64,000 nt of DNA, from NCBI GenBank assembly GCA_031553595.1, contig JAVBLI010000001.1, positions 62,001-126,000 of the forward strand. The letters run 5' to 3'. The translations under genes and the position numbers were made by a program. Within the stretch, counting starts at the first letter, position 1. Every line of letters starts with the position of its first letter. A model generated the notes under the pieces. That model was given only the letters and a program-made list of their open reading frames with translations, did not search any database and had not been told where the DNA came from. The DNA comes from RGIG3701 sp031553595. GTDB lineage: Bacteria; Planctomycetota; Planctomycetia; Pirellulales; Thermoguttaceae. This document shows positions 53,337 to 60,905 of this stretch, piece by piece.

Positions 53337-56032
53337 CAGGTTCCGCCTCCGCCGGGCGTCTTTTTTTGCCGGTACGTGTTCAGAAGCTGGTGAATTTCAT
53401 GGATGACCAGCGGATTCTGATAAATGATGAACCGCCCGCTGACGGCGTCATACGAGATCTCCCCGGTTCCGCCGTCCCCGGTTTTTTTCACCCACGTGTC
53501 CGGCTGAATGGTGCGGCGAATGTCCTGAATGACGCTTCCCTCGGCCGCTGGGCTCAGAATGTCATCCACGCGGATGAACGCCAGGGTGCGGGTGCGGGCC
53601 GCCTGCTGGACGGTGGTCATGACGAATGTGTCTTCCGAAACAGGATAACACGTGAGCATGGGAAAGTGACGCAGGAGGATGTTCATGGCCGACTCGAAAG
53701 GCACTTTCGAAAAATGGTACGTCACCGGGACATCCAGCAGCGTTCGCGCGGTGTTTAACTTTCCGTCCAGATCCGGGATGTCCGCGTCCAGAACCACTTC
53801 CGAAACGGGGACGGCGTTTATGGCGTTTTCGTCTAAAACGATTTTCGCGCCTGCGGCGTGCGCCACGCGCAAAACGGCCTCACTCAGCGGCGGCGCGTGA
53901 CTGAGGTCACACGTGACAGGCGTTTTACACGTTTTTTGCGCAGCGATGAACGGCGAAATAATCGTCAGCTGTTCATCCACGTCTGCCTGCACCCGCGCGG
54001 CCAGCTCCTCTTTATTTTCACTGGCGCGAAGCGGAATGTTCCGGGCCAGGCGGAGTTTATCACAGAACACGTGAATTTCCCGGATCACGGAGGGGTACTG
54101 CTGCTCCACCTGAATTTTCCCGCTGCCGGAGGCGGTGATTTTTCCCAGGCCGCCGTTTTTCGTCCACGTGGCCGGCGCGACGAATGTCTGGATGAGCGTG
54201 ATTAGCTCCTGAATCCCGGCTTTTCCCTGGAGGGATGCCAGCCGACTGGCGGAAACCAGGTCATCCACGGGAATGATCAGCCGCTGCATTTTTTCATCCC
54301 CGGCTGCCGCCTCCTGTGCCATCTGCATGGCCTCCGCTCCCACGATTTTCAGGTTACCGCCCAGCGCGACGTACCCCAGCGCGTGTGTCTGCGTGGCGGC
54401 ATCCAGAATGTCGCGCAGCGTGACTTCCTCCAGCTCCAGATTCACCGGCGAGCCGGGCTGTACCCCCTGACTCTGTAACGCACTCCAGTCCGCGATGATT
54501 TTTATTCCCCCCGCCTGCTCCACGAATTTCAGCACGGACGAAAGCGGCGTGTCCGCGGCCTCCAGCTTCCGCACGGTCATGCTTAATTTTTTTGCCGTCT
54601 CCGCCGGAAGATGTTCACCGGAAGGTTTCTCCGGAAAGGAAATGAAAACGGAGTCTTCCGGGGGTAACGGGGAAGGAGCCCCGGCGGTCGGCGGCCGGGA
54701 CGCGGAATTTTTGCCGCCCGGCTGCGTTTTTCCGTCATCAAAATTCTCGGGGGAAGTGCCCAGCGTGTCCGCGCCGTGAATCATTCGCTGCGCAGACGGA
54801 CTGTAATGCGCGTTTTTCGGACGCGAAATAAATTCGGAAGCTCCCGCGCCACCCGGCGTTTCCCCTGCGTCCGGCTGTGTGTTTTCAGCATTCGTCGGCG
54901 TGTCCCCGGCCGTGAATGGATTTTCCTCAGTAACATCCGCGGGAGAAAGCAGGGAACCGGTCAGGGCCGCGTCATCCGCTTCCATCCCCCCGCCATGATG
55001 GATGTTTCGCCCGAGATCACTGAGGAACTCCCCGCCTCCGTCCTCGGCGTCCGCGTTTTCATCGCCGTCCGCGTACGCATCCTCTTCTTCTTCCTCTTCC
55101 TCATCCGGCCCGTTCCACGGAATGAGTTCCACCTCATCCTGTGCATCATCCGTTTCATCCGCGGTTTTACTCGGCCCAGCATCTTTCGGCGCGTCCTGTT
55201 CATTTTCCGCCATTTCCGGAGATTTTAACGGTGGCGTTTCCAGAGCGGTCGCTTCCGCCGGTGTCTGCTCCTGAGATTTTTTTGAAAACAGAGAGGATAA
55301 CAGCATCCCGGCCAATAAAAGCAGAATGAAAACTCCCACGCCCACGCCCGCCATCCGCATGACCAGCTCCCCGGTGCTGAGTTCCGCACGCTTTTTCAGC
55401 AGGGTGTCCAGATCATCCGCGTTTCCGCCGTTCGGAGATGCCTGAACGCCGACGGTGCCGTCAGCGGAAGTGCCGGAAAATTGCGTGGCGGCATGACGTT
55501 CCGCCGGGATGGTGTGCGGCTGCGCGGAAACATGTGCCGGAGCCGGTGCCTGAGGATGAGCTGGAATGTGAGGAAGATTCACATGTCCCCGGCCCGCCTG
55601 CTGCGAAATTCCGGCGGAAGAAGAAGGCGGTGGCGGCGGTGGAGCATGAGAAACTCCAGGTCCGTGCCCCGCTTTCACCGCGGACGGAGAATCCGGAAGT
55701 CCGGCCCGCGCATTCCCATTCCCGCCCGCCGAAACGGATGAAGAAAACGCGGCCTTCTCCGGCGCGGTCATGTCCAGCGAAAGCTCATCCAGTAAATCCA
55801 TTTCCGGATTTACTTCCCGCTTTTTGGCGGATTTCTCCTCCGCGCCGCCTTTCGGGTCCTTTTTCACATCCGGCGCAGACGCCGCCCCTGCCGCGGTCTG
55901 AACAGGTGGCTCCACCAGCACCATGCCCTCACATTTCGGGCACGAAACGATCTGCCCCACGAGATTTTTATCGTGGATTCCCAGACGCGCCTCGCACGTG
56001 GTACACCGGATGTAAAAAAGCGGTTTCGTCAT
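53336..56032 (-). CDS. Zinc-ribbon, single-TM protein with secretin-like domains
   Basis: A protein of 898 residues. The N-terminus has CTTCEARLG and CPKCEG, a four-cysteine zinc ribbon in the cytosol. A Pro/Ala-rich linker leads to one transmembrane helix (about 230-252, VGVGVFILLLLAGMLLSSLF), then an acidic disordered stretch with runs of Glu/Asp (about 290-340). The outer part (about 465-890) holds STN/N1-like blocks as in secretins and TonB-linked proteins: TPLSSVLKFVEQAGGIKIIA and LEEVTLRDILDAATQTHALG, repeated later as VPVTYHFSKVPFESAMNILL. It is not a pore-forming secretin, since no secretin barrel is seen. Confidence 0.72.
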   Translation of the reverse strand: MTKPLFYIRCTTCEARLGIHDKNLVGQIVSCPKCEGMVLVEPPVQTAAGAASAPDVKKDPKGGAEEKSAKKREVNPEMDLLDELSLDMTAPEKAAFSSSVSAGGNGNARAGLPDSPSAVKAGHGPGVSHAPPPPPPSSSAGISQQAGRGHVNLPHIPAHPQAPAPAHVSAQPHTIPAERHAATQFSGTSADGTVGVQASPNGGNADDLDTLLKKRAELSTGELVMRMAGVGVGVFILLLLAGMLLSSLFSKKSQEQTPAEATALETPPLKSPEMAENEQDAPKDAGPSKTADETDDAQDEVELIPWNGPDEEEEEEEDAYADGDENADAEDGGGEFLSDLGRNIHHGGGMEADDAALTGSLLSPADVTEENPFTAGDTPTNAENTQPDAGETPGGAGASEFISRPKNAHYSPSAQRMIHGADTLGTSPENFDDGKTQPGGKNSASRPPTAGAPSPLPPEDSVFISFPEKPSGEHLPAETAKKLSMTVRKLEAADTPLSSVLKFVEQAGGIKIIADWSALQSQGVQPGSPVNLELEEVTLRDILDAATQTHALGYVALGGNLKIVGAEAMQMAQEAAAGDEKMQRLIIPVDDLVSASRLASLQGKAGIQELITLIQTFVAPATWTKNGGLGKITASGSGKIQVEQQYPSVIREIHVFCDKLRLARNIPLRASENKEELAARVQADVDEQLTIISPFIAAQKTCKTPVTCDLSHAPPLSEAVLRVAHAAGAKIVLDENAINAVPVSEVVLDADIPDLDGKLNTARTLLDVPVTYHFSKVPFESAMNILLRHFPMLTCYPVSEDTFVMTTVQQAARTRTLAFIRVDDILSPAAEGSVIQDIRRTIQPDTWVKKTGDGGTGEISYDAVSGRFIIYQNPLVIHEIHQLLNTYRQKKTPGGGGT

Positions 56033-56041
56033 GGATTTTCT

Positions 56042-57211
56042 TTATTCCTCCATCATCCGCTCCAACAGCTCCGTCACCAGCGGGGCGTCATACTCCGCCA
56101 TGCCCCATTTCGGAGCGCACATGAGGATATTTTCCTTCAGGGCCGGGATGTCTTCACGCGAAACTCCGATTCCTGCCAGCGTGATCGGCGCGCCGATTTT
56201 CCGGCACCACGCGCGGAACAGATCCCCGGCTTTCGCCGCCGCCTCTTTATCACACGGGATGTCCAGAAGAAACACGTTTCGCACGTATTTCGCGACTTTC
56301 GCCTGATATTTCGGGCCCATGATGTCCAGCCACGCGGGGGTGGCCACGGAAAGGGACGCGCCGTGGGCGGTGTCAAAAAGGCAGCTCATGCTGTGCCCGA
56401 GCATGTGGCACGGATGGCCCGCGTACCCGATCCCGGCCAGTGGCAGGCCGTTCCACGCCAGCGTGCTTCCCCACATCATGGCGGCCCTCGCCTCGTAATT
56501 TTCAGGCTCACGGATGCACACCTCCACGGCTTCCATGGCCGCACGCATGACGCCCTCCACATAACCGTCCTGAATCGTGCAGTGCGGATCACTATTCGTC
56601 AGGTACGCCTCGAGCATGTGGGAAATGATGTCCACGCCGGCATACGCCGTGTATTCGGCCCCCAGGGTAAACGTGGTACGCGGGTCCAGATAAGACACTT
56701 TCGGATGCAGCGGCTGCACCACCAGCCCCATTTTCTCCTGCGTCACTTCATTCGTGATGACCGTTCCGCCGTTCATTTCGGTGCCGGTGGCCGCCACGGT
56801 GAGCACGTCCAGGATGGGCAGCGCCGTCTTCACGGTTTCCCGCCGGGCGTAAAATTCCCAAAAATCATGTTCCACGCACGCCCCCGCGGCCACGGCTTTC
56901 GCCTCATCCACCACGCTGCCGCCGCCCACGGCGACGATCATGTCACACCCCTCTTTTTTCACGGTCTGAATGGCCTCCCGCGTGTGCGTGGCCACGGGAT
57001 TCGGCTTCACACCCGGAAACGCCACGTAAGCCACCCCCGCCGCGTCCAGGGCGTCCGTCACCTGTTTCAGGACGCCGTTCTTCACGACACTCCCTTTTCC
57101 GTAAAGCAGGAGGGCTTTTTTGCCGCACGCTGCCGCGTCCTGGCCGATTTTCTGGATGCAATTGTCGCCGAACTCGATGCGCACGGGGTTATAATAGGAA
57201 AAATTCTGCAT
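56042..57211 (-). CDS. Iron-containing alcohol dehydrogenase (BDH/YqhD branch)
   Basis: A protein of 389 residues with a strong ribosome site (AAGGAG). It begins MQNFSYYNPVRIEFGDNCI, and has GGGSVVDEAKAVAAG for nucleotide binding, GTEMNGGTVITNE, and the metal ligands in GVDIISHMLEAYLT, GYAGHPCHMLGHSMS and DTAHGASLSV. The branch includes butanol dehydrogenases and the broad-range aldehyde reductase YqhD. All metal-binding positions are intact, in contrast to the paralogue at 16.4 kb. It is cytosolic and probably removes aldehydes or recycles NAD(P)H. Confidence 0.93.
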   Translation of the reverse strand: MQNFSYYNPVRIEFGDNCIQKIGQDAAACGKKALLLYGKGSVVKNGVLKQVTDALDAAGVAYVAFPGVKPNPVATHTREAIQTVKKEGCDMIVAVGGGSVVDEAKAVAAGACVEHDFWEFYARRETVKTALPILDVLTVAATGTEMNGGTVITNEVTQEKMGLVVQPLHPKVSYLDPRTTFTLGAEYTAYAGVDIISHMLEAYLTNSDPHCTIQDGYVEGVMRAAMEAVEVCIREPENYEARAAMMWGSTLAWNGLPLAGIGYAGHPCHMLGHSMSCLFDTAHGASLSVATPAWLDIMGPKYQAKVAKYVRNVFLLDIPCDKEAAAKAGDLFRAWCRKIGAPITLAGIGVSREDIPALKENILMCAPKWGMAEYDAPLVTELLERMMEE

Positions 57212-57487
57212 GGTTACTCCTTAAAAAATGGGATGAAGTGATGATGAGATCACCTCTGTTCATGTTTTTATATAAAATGGCGGGCCTGGCGGATGGGACG
57301 TCCGAAGGACGCGTGTTAATCCCGGGCTTCAGTCCGGGGTAAGTGGCCACCTCCCGCGACATGCGGGCTTAAGCCCGCAGTGTGTTTCTGTTTTCGCAGC
57401 GTTACCACGGCTTAAAAGCCGCGGTTAAGAAGCGTCCTGCGGACGGATTTCCACATTTTTATTTCTAAAATGGAAAAATCTCCAGTC
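57212..57487. repeat. Short GC hairpins of the GGGCTTAAGCCC class
   Basis: Several small hairpins follow each other: CCCGGGCTTCAGTCCGGGG near 57321, GCGGGCTTAAGCCCGC near 57364, CGGCTTAAAAGCCG near 57407, and a CGTCCGAAGGACG / CGTCCTGCGGACG pair at both ends. They lie between a dehydrogenase and a Tat phosphoesterase gene. They form a short-hairpin repeat class of unknown role. Confidence 0.7.
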
Positions 57488-58804
57488 TTACGTCCGTTTC
57501 TCAAAAAAATGCTCGCCCAGCACTTCCTCGCCCTGCGCGGCGTGCACCGTGATTTTCAGCCGTCCGTCCGTCACCCGGCCTTCCATAATCGTCGCGCGAC
57601 GGATGTCCGGCCCGCCACCGGTGACTTGCGTCCAGCAGCGGCCTTCTGACGGGGTGTCATACGTGTAACGGTGAATGTGGGCGGACACCACCAGCTGCAC
57701 GCCGTGCTTTTCGAAAAGCGGGCTCCACATCCGGCTCGCCGGCCGCTGCCAGTACGCGTAACCCTCCAGGATGTCCCCGGGATTTGCGCTGGGATCCGGC
57801 GAAAACAGCGGAATGTGACAGAACGCCACCACGTACGGCGCGGACTTTATTTCCGGCTTCTCCAGCACCTCCGCCAGCCACCGCGTCTGGAGTTCCCGGT
57901 ACGGCTCAAAATTCGCCAGCCCCGCGAAAACCGGATGCGCATCCGGTTTATCCTCGCCCGTGTCCAGTCCGATGAGCGCGATTTCGCCCTGTCGGACGGC
58001 GAAATTCCGCCCGAGCTGCCAGTATTTACTTTCCCGCTCCGTGGGCAGGCGTTTCAGGAGGGCTTCTTCCATGTTCCGTGCCCACGCCCCGCGATAATCG
58101 TGATTCCCCGGCACGAAAAGCACCGGCCTTTCCGCCGCGAAGTCCGTTCTGCCCGGGTGAAGCAGGGTTCGGACGGTATCTTCCACGTCCCGCATTTCAC
58201 CCAAATCGCCATTCCAGATGGTGACGGCCGCGCCGAGTTTCTTTAATTTCGCATCCAGCGCCTGAAACGTTTCCGCGTTCGCATGCGTGTCATTTATGAC
58301 CGCGAAAGAGGAATCCGCCGCCTCGCCGGACGTGGTGAACGCATAAACCTGGCTGTAAACCGTCTCGCCCGCCTGGACGTTATACGCATTCGGGTACGTC
58401 ACGGGAAACGTGCCGGTGCGGTAAAAATACGTGGTGGCCGGCGCAAGATTTTCCATCTGGGCCGAGAGGATCCGCGGCTGGATGCTTTTCAGCGGCATGA
58501 ATCCCGTGGGGATGCGGCGGAATTTCGCGCCGTTCTCGGTGGCATCCGTGAAAAACGCGGATTTTTCGGTGGAAAGTTCCACGAAACCACTCCCCGGCGC
58601 CGTCACGCCCCACGCCACGCCCATGCTCGTCTCCGCCGCGGTCTGAAGCACAGGCGGCGTGTCCGTCAGCGGCATCTTTTCCTCGCCGACGATTTCCGAT
58701 TCTTGCGCATGAACGGTTTCCTCACGCAAAAATCCGGCGGACACCCCCGCGGCGGCCCCCGCCAGAAAATTTCGGCGACTTAAATTTCTGAAACGCGAAT
58801 TCAT
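57488..58804 (-). CDS. Tat-exported metallophosphoesterase
   Basis: A protein of 438 residues. The N-terminus has a twin-arginine signal (SRRNFLAGAAAGVSAGF). Residues 45-160 form a fibronectin-like beta domain, as in purple acid phosphatase-type enzymes. The metallophosphoesterase domain has VINDTHAN, WNGDLGE, VPGNHDYRG, FCHIPLF and SAHIHRYTYD, so all five metal-site blocks are present. It is likely a periplasmic phosphatase or phosphodiesterase for organic phosphate. Its promoter at 58858-58886 is clear. Confidence 0.92.
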   Translation of the reverse strand: MNSRFRNLSRRNFLAGAAAGVSAGFLREETVHAQESEIVGEEKMPLTDTPPVLQTAAETSMGVAWGVTAPGSGFVELSTEKSAFFTDATENGAKFRRIPTGFMPLKSIQPRILSAQMENLAPATTYFYRTGTFPVTYPNAYNVQAGETVYSQVYAFTTSGEAADSSFAVINDTHANAETFQALDAKLKKLGAAVTIWNGDLGEMRDVEDTVRTLLHPGRTDFAAERPVLFVPGNHDYRGAWARNMEEALLKRLPTERESKYWQLGRNFAVRQGEIALIGLDTGEDKPDAHPVFAGLANFEPYRELQTRWLAEVLEKPEIKSAPYVVAFCHIPLFSPDPSANPGDILEGYAYWQRPASRMWSPLFEKHGVQLVVSAHIHRYTYDTPSEGRCWTQVTGGGPDIRRATIMEGRVTDGRLKITVHAAQGEEVLGEHFFEKRT

Positions 58805-58857
58805 CTTTTATGCCTTATTTCATGCCCTTCGTGCTGCAAGAGGAAACATTTTATACC

Positions 58858-58886
58858 ATTATAATATAAAACCACTGCCGCCGCAA
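58858..58886 (-). promoter_or_regulatory. Sigma-70-like promoter for the Tat phosphoesterase gene
   Basis: On the minus strand, TTGCGG (58881-58886), a 17-bp spacer and TATAAT (58858-58863), about 54 bp before the ATG. Confidence 0.55.
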
Positions 58887-59024
58887 CGCGCGCGGGGATC
58901 TTTTCCGGCAAAATCCACGCGGGTTTTTCGGAAATTGCCCTTTACGCGAAACGGGGAATCTGCTAAAGTCCGAGCGTCCGGAAATCGGTCGGTTCATGGC
59001 ACATTAACAGAAAGGAATGGAAAA

Positions 59025-59261
59025 ATGAACTTTTTTGATTGGATTCGTCAGGGGGTGAAACGTTCGGTGCTGCAGGGCGTGGCGGATGCGGTGGATCACA
59101 TGGGGACGCCTGTGGAGCAGGATCGGATTCGGGATCACCTGCTGAGTTTTGCGACTCTCGAAACGCAGGTCGCGGGGGTGATTGAGGCCAGCACGCAAAA
59201 ACCGCTGCGCCGCCGTCTGGGACGCGGGATTTCCATGGAAAGCACCGCAGGAGAAGAGTAA
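59025..59261 (+). CDS. Small protein of unknown function
   Basis: The start is placed at the ATG at 59025, preceded by AAAGGA; the frame extends 30 codons further upstream. The protein has 78 residues, amphipathic and charged (FFDWIRQGVKRSVLQGVADA), ending basic (RRRLGRGISMESTAGEE). I recognise no family. It lies directly before a word-repeat hairpin and the HYExAFE gene in the same direction. It is probably real because of its ribosome site, though a short frame could be chance. Confidence 0.55.
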   Translation: MNFFDWIRQGVKRSVLQGVADAVDHMGTPVEQDRIRDHLLSFATLETQVAGVIEASTQKPLRRRLGRGISMESTAGEE

Positions 59262-59274
59262 AACGTGAATCGCC

Positions 59275-59389
59275 GCGTGCGGGGCTGGTGAATCGGCACT
59301 GCGTGCTTGGTGAAGTGTGAAAAAACATTTCACATTTCACTGCGGCGTAGCCGTGATTCACCAGCTGAAGGCGTTTCACTTTTTCTCAC
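59275..59389. repeat. Repeat of TGGTGAA / TTCACC words
   Basis: CTGGTGAATCGGCACTGCGT and its mirrored pieces (GATTCACCAGCTG) surround a central ACATTTCACATTTCAC. The same sequence family flanks the HYExAFE gene on the other side (60045-60190) and occurs at 34349-34482. Confidence 0.7.
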
Positions 59390-59401
59390 CCGGAGTTTCT
59401 C

Positions 59402-60043
59402 ATGGCGGATCGCCTGAATCATTATGAAGCGGCCTTCGAGGCATACGTCCGCCATCACGCGATTCCGTGCATCGCCACGCGGGAGAATTCACGCAGTTTT
59501 CCCGCCGCGGCGGATGAAAAAACGCTCAAAACGCTGGATTTTATCATTTTCGGCAAGAAAACCCCGGTGACGTTGCCGTGGGAGATGCAGGATTCCGGGC
59601 ATGAGCAGCAGAGTGTGCCGTGTTCGGATGGCGAGCCGACGAAAAGGGAGCTTCTTTCGCAGATTTCGCTGCAAAACGTGTCGTGGCTGGTGGATATTAA
59701 AGGCCGAAAATTTCCGTCGGGGCAGAAAAATAAGCAGTTCTGGGCGAATTGGGTGCCGGAAGATGATCTGATCAGCCTCACGCGGTGGGAGAATATTTTC
59801 GGGCGGAGTTATTTCGGCCTGCTGGTTTTCGCGTACCTGATCACGGCGGACCTCGCGCCGCTGGAAATGGCCCGGCTTTTCCCTTTCCGAGATAATCTTT
59901 ACGCATTCATCGGCGTACCGCTGGCGACGTACCTTGCGCACTGCAAGCCGCGGTCATCGCGGTGGCGCACCGTCAGCATGTCCGCGCAGTCCTTCCGCGC
60001 AAACGCCCTGCCACTGGATGAACTGCTGGGGATTTTGAGGTGA
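59402..60043 (+). CDS. HYExAFE family protein
   Basis: A protein of 213 residues carrying the name-giving motif near the start (NHYEAAFEAYVR). It continues with CIATRENSRSF and LDFIIFGKKTPVTLPWE and a central WLVDIKGRKFPSG, which resembles a nuclease-like core (D..K spacing), although no catalytic assignment is established. The family is almost confined to planctomycetes and has no known function. Both sides of the gene carry copies of the TGGTGAA word repeat, as if the gene were packaged between repeats. Confidence 0.85.
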   Translation: MADRLNHYEAAFEAYVRHHAIPCIATRENSRSFPAAADEKTLKTLDFIIFGKKTPVTLPWEMQDSGHEQQSVPCSDGEPTKRELLSQISLQNVSWLVDIKGRKFPSGQKNKQFWANWVPEDDLISLTRWENIFGRSYFGLLVFAYLITADLAPLEMARLFPFRDNLYAFIGVPLATYLAHCKPRSSRWRTVSMSAQSFRANALPLDELLGILR

Positions 60044-60044
60044 A

Positions 60045-60190
60045 ACGCCTTCGGCGGGTGAAACGGCACTGCGTGCCTGGTGAAATGTGAAGTGTGAATC
60101 GCCTTCGACTGGTGAAGCGTGAAAAAAACATTTCACATTTCACTGCGGTGCAGCCGCGATTCACCAGGCGTATGCCGATTCACCCCCGAA
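60045..60190. repeat. Repeat of TGGTGAA / TTCACC words, second copy
   Basis: GGTGAAACGGCACTGCGTGC and CGACTGGTGAAGCGTG on the left, ACATTTCACATTTCACTGCG in the centre, and GATTCACCAGGCG on the right. It closely resembles the copy at 59275. Confidence 0.7.
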
Positions 60191-60215
60191 GGCGATTTAC
60201 TTGCGTGAAACGCAA

Positions 60216-60797
60216 TTACTTCCCGTCGATCGCGGCCACGGTTTTCGCGGCGCCCTGGAGGAAATCGGCCAGCGGCTCGAGACCTTCCGTGAATTTCGTC
60301 TTCAGGAACGTGTCCACAGCTTCTTTCGCCATCCATTCGCCCCAGATCATCGCGCCCATGCACAGGACATTCGCGTCGTTGATCGAGCGGCACATCTTCG
60401 CGGCGAAGACGGATTCCACCACGGAGGCGCGGACGCCCTTAAAGCGGTTCGCGATCAGGGACATGCCCATGCCGGAGCCGCAGAATAAGAGACCGCGGGC
60501 GGCCGGATCGGCCTGGAGCAGTTTGCAGGCGGCCGTGCAGCCTTCCCAGTAGGGTACGTCTTTCGTTGTTGTGGAGCCCACGTCCACCACTTCATAACCC
60601 TGTTCTTTGACATGGGCCACGATCGCGTCTTTCAGGGCGATTGCAAAACCGTCGGCGGCAATAATAAGTTTTTTCATGGAATCTTTCTCCTTTTTAGCTG
60701 GTTTATCGGCGGCGGAAACATCATCACTCACGGCCCCCGTTATTGTGGCGGCCGCGGCGGTGGCTGTCATCGCCTGCAAAAATTTACGTCGATCCAT
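60216..60797 (-). CDS. RpiB/LacAB-family sugar-phosphate isomerase-like protein with Tat leader
   Basis: A protein of 193 residues if read from the ATG at 60797, with a twin-arginine-like leader (MDRRKFLQAMTATAAAATIT). A second in-frame ATG at 60677 (MKKLIIAADGFAIALKD) is preceded by AAAAAGGAGAAAG, as good a ribosome site as the first one (AGAAAGGAG). The isomerase core has FCGSGMGMSLIANR with the catalytic cysteine and RSINDANVLCMG. The acid/base histidine seen in many RpiB proteins (REHND) is isoleucine here. It may have an exported and a cytosolic form. The reaction is inferred only from fold. Confidence 0.82.
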   Translation of the reverse strand: MDRRKFLQAMTATAAAATITGAVSDDVSAADKPAKKEKDSMKKLIIAADGFAIALKDAIVAHVKEQGYEVVDVGSTTTKDVPYWEGCTAACKLLQADPAARGLLFCGSGMGMSLIANRFKGVRASVVESVFAAKMCRSINDANVLCMGAMIWGEWMAKEAVDTFLKTKFTEGLEPLADFLQGAAKTVAAIDGK

Positions 60798-60815
60798 AAG
60801 GTTCTCCTTTCTAAA

Positions 60816-60905
60816 GGGTAAATAGGTGATAGGTGAACAGGTGAACTGGGAGGAGGGCGTAACCTGACGCCAGCCATCTATTCACCTACTCACCCGCTCA
60901 CCTCA
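60816..60905. repeat. Intergenic hairpin made of AGGTGAAC / TTCACCT words
   Basis: The left arm (60816-60850) reads GTAAATAGGTGATAGGTGAA and ends GGTGAACTGGG. The right arm (60873-60905) reads CCATCTATTCACCTACTCAC. The centre, GGCGTAACCTGACGCCAGCC, is the reverse complement of a sequence very close to the centre of the hairpin at 2446. Confidence 0.75.
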
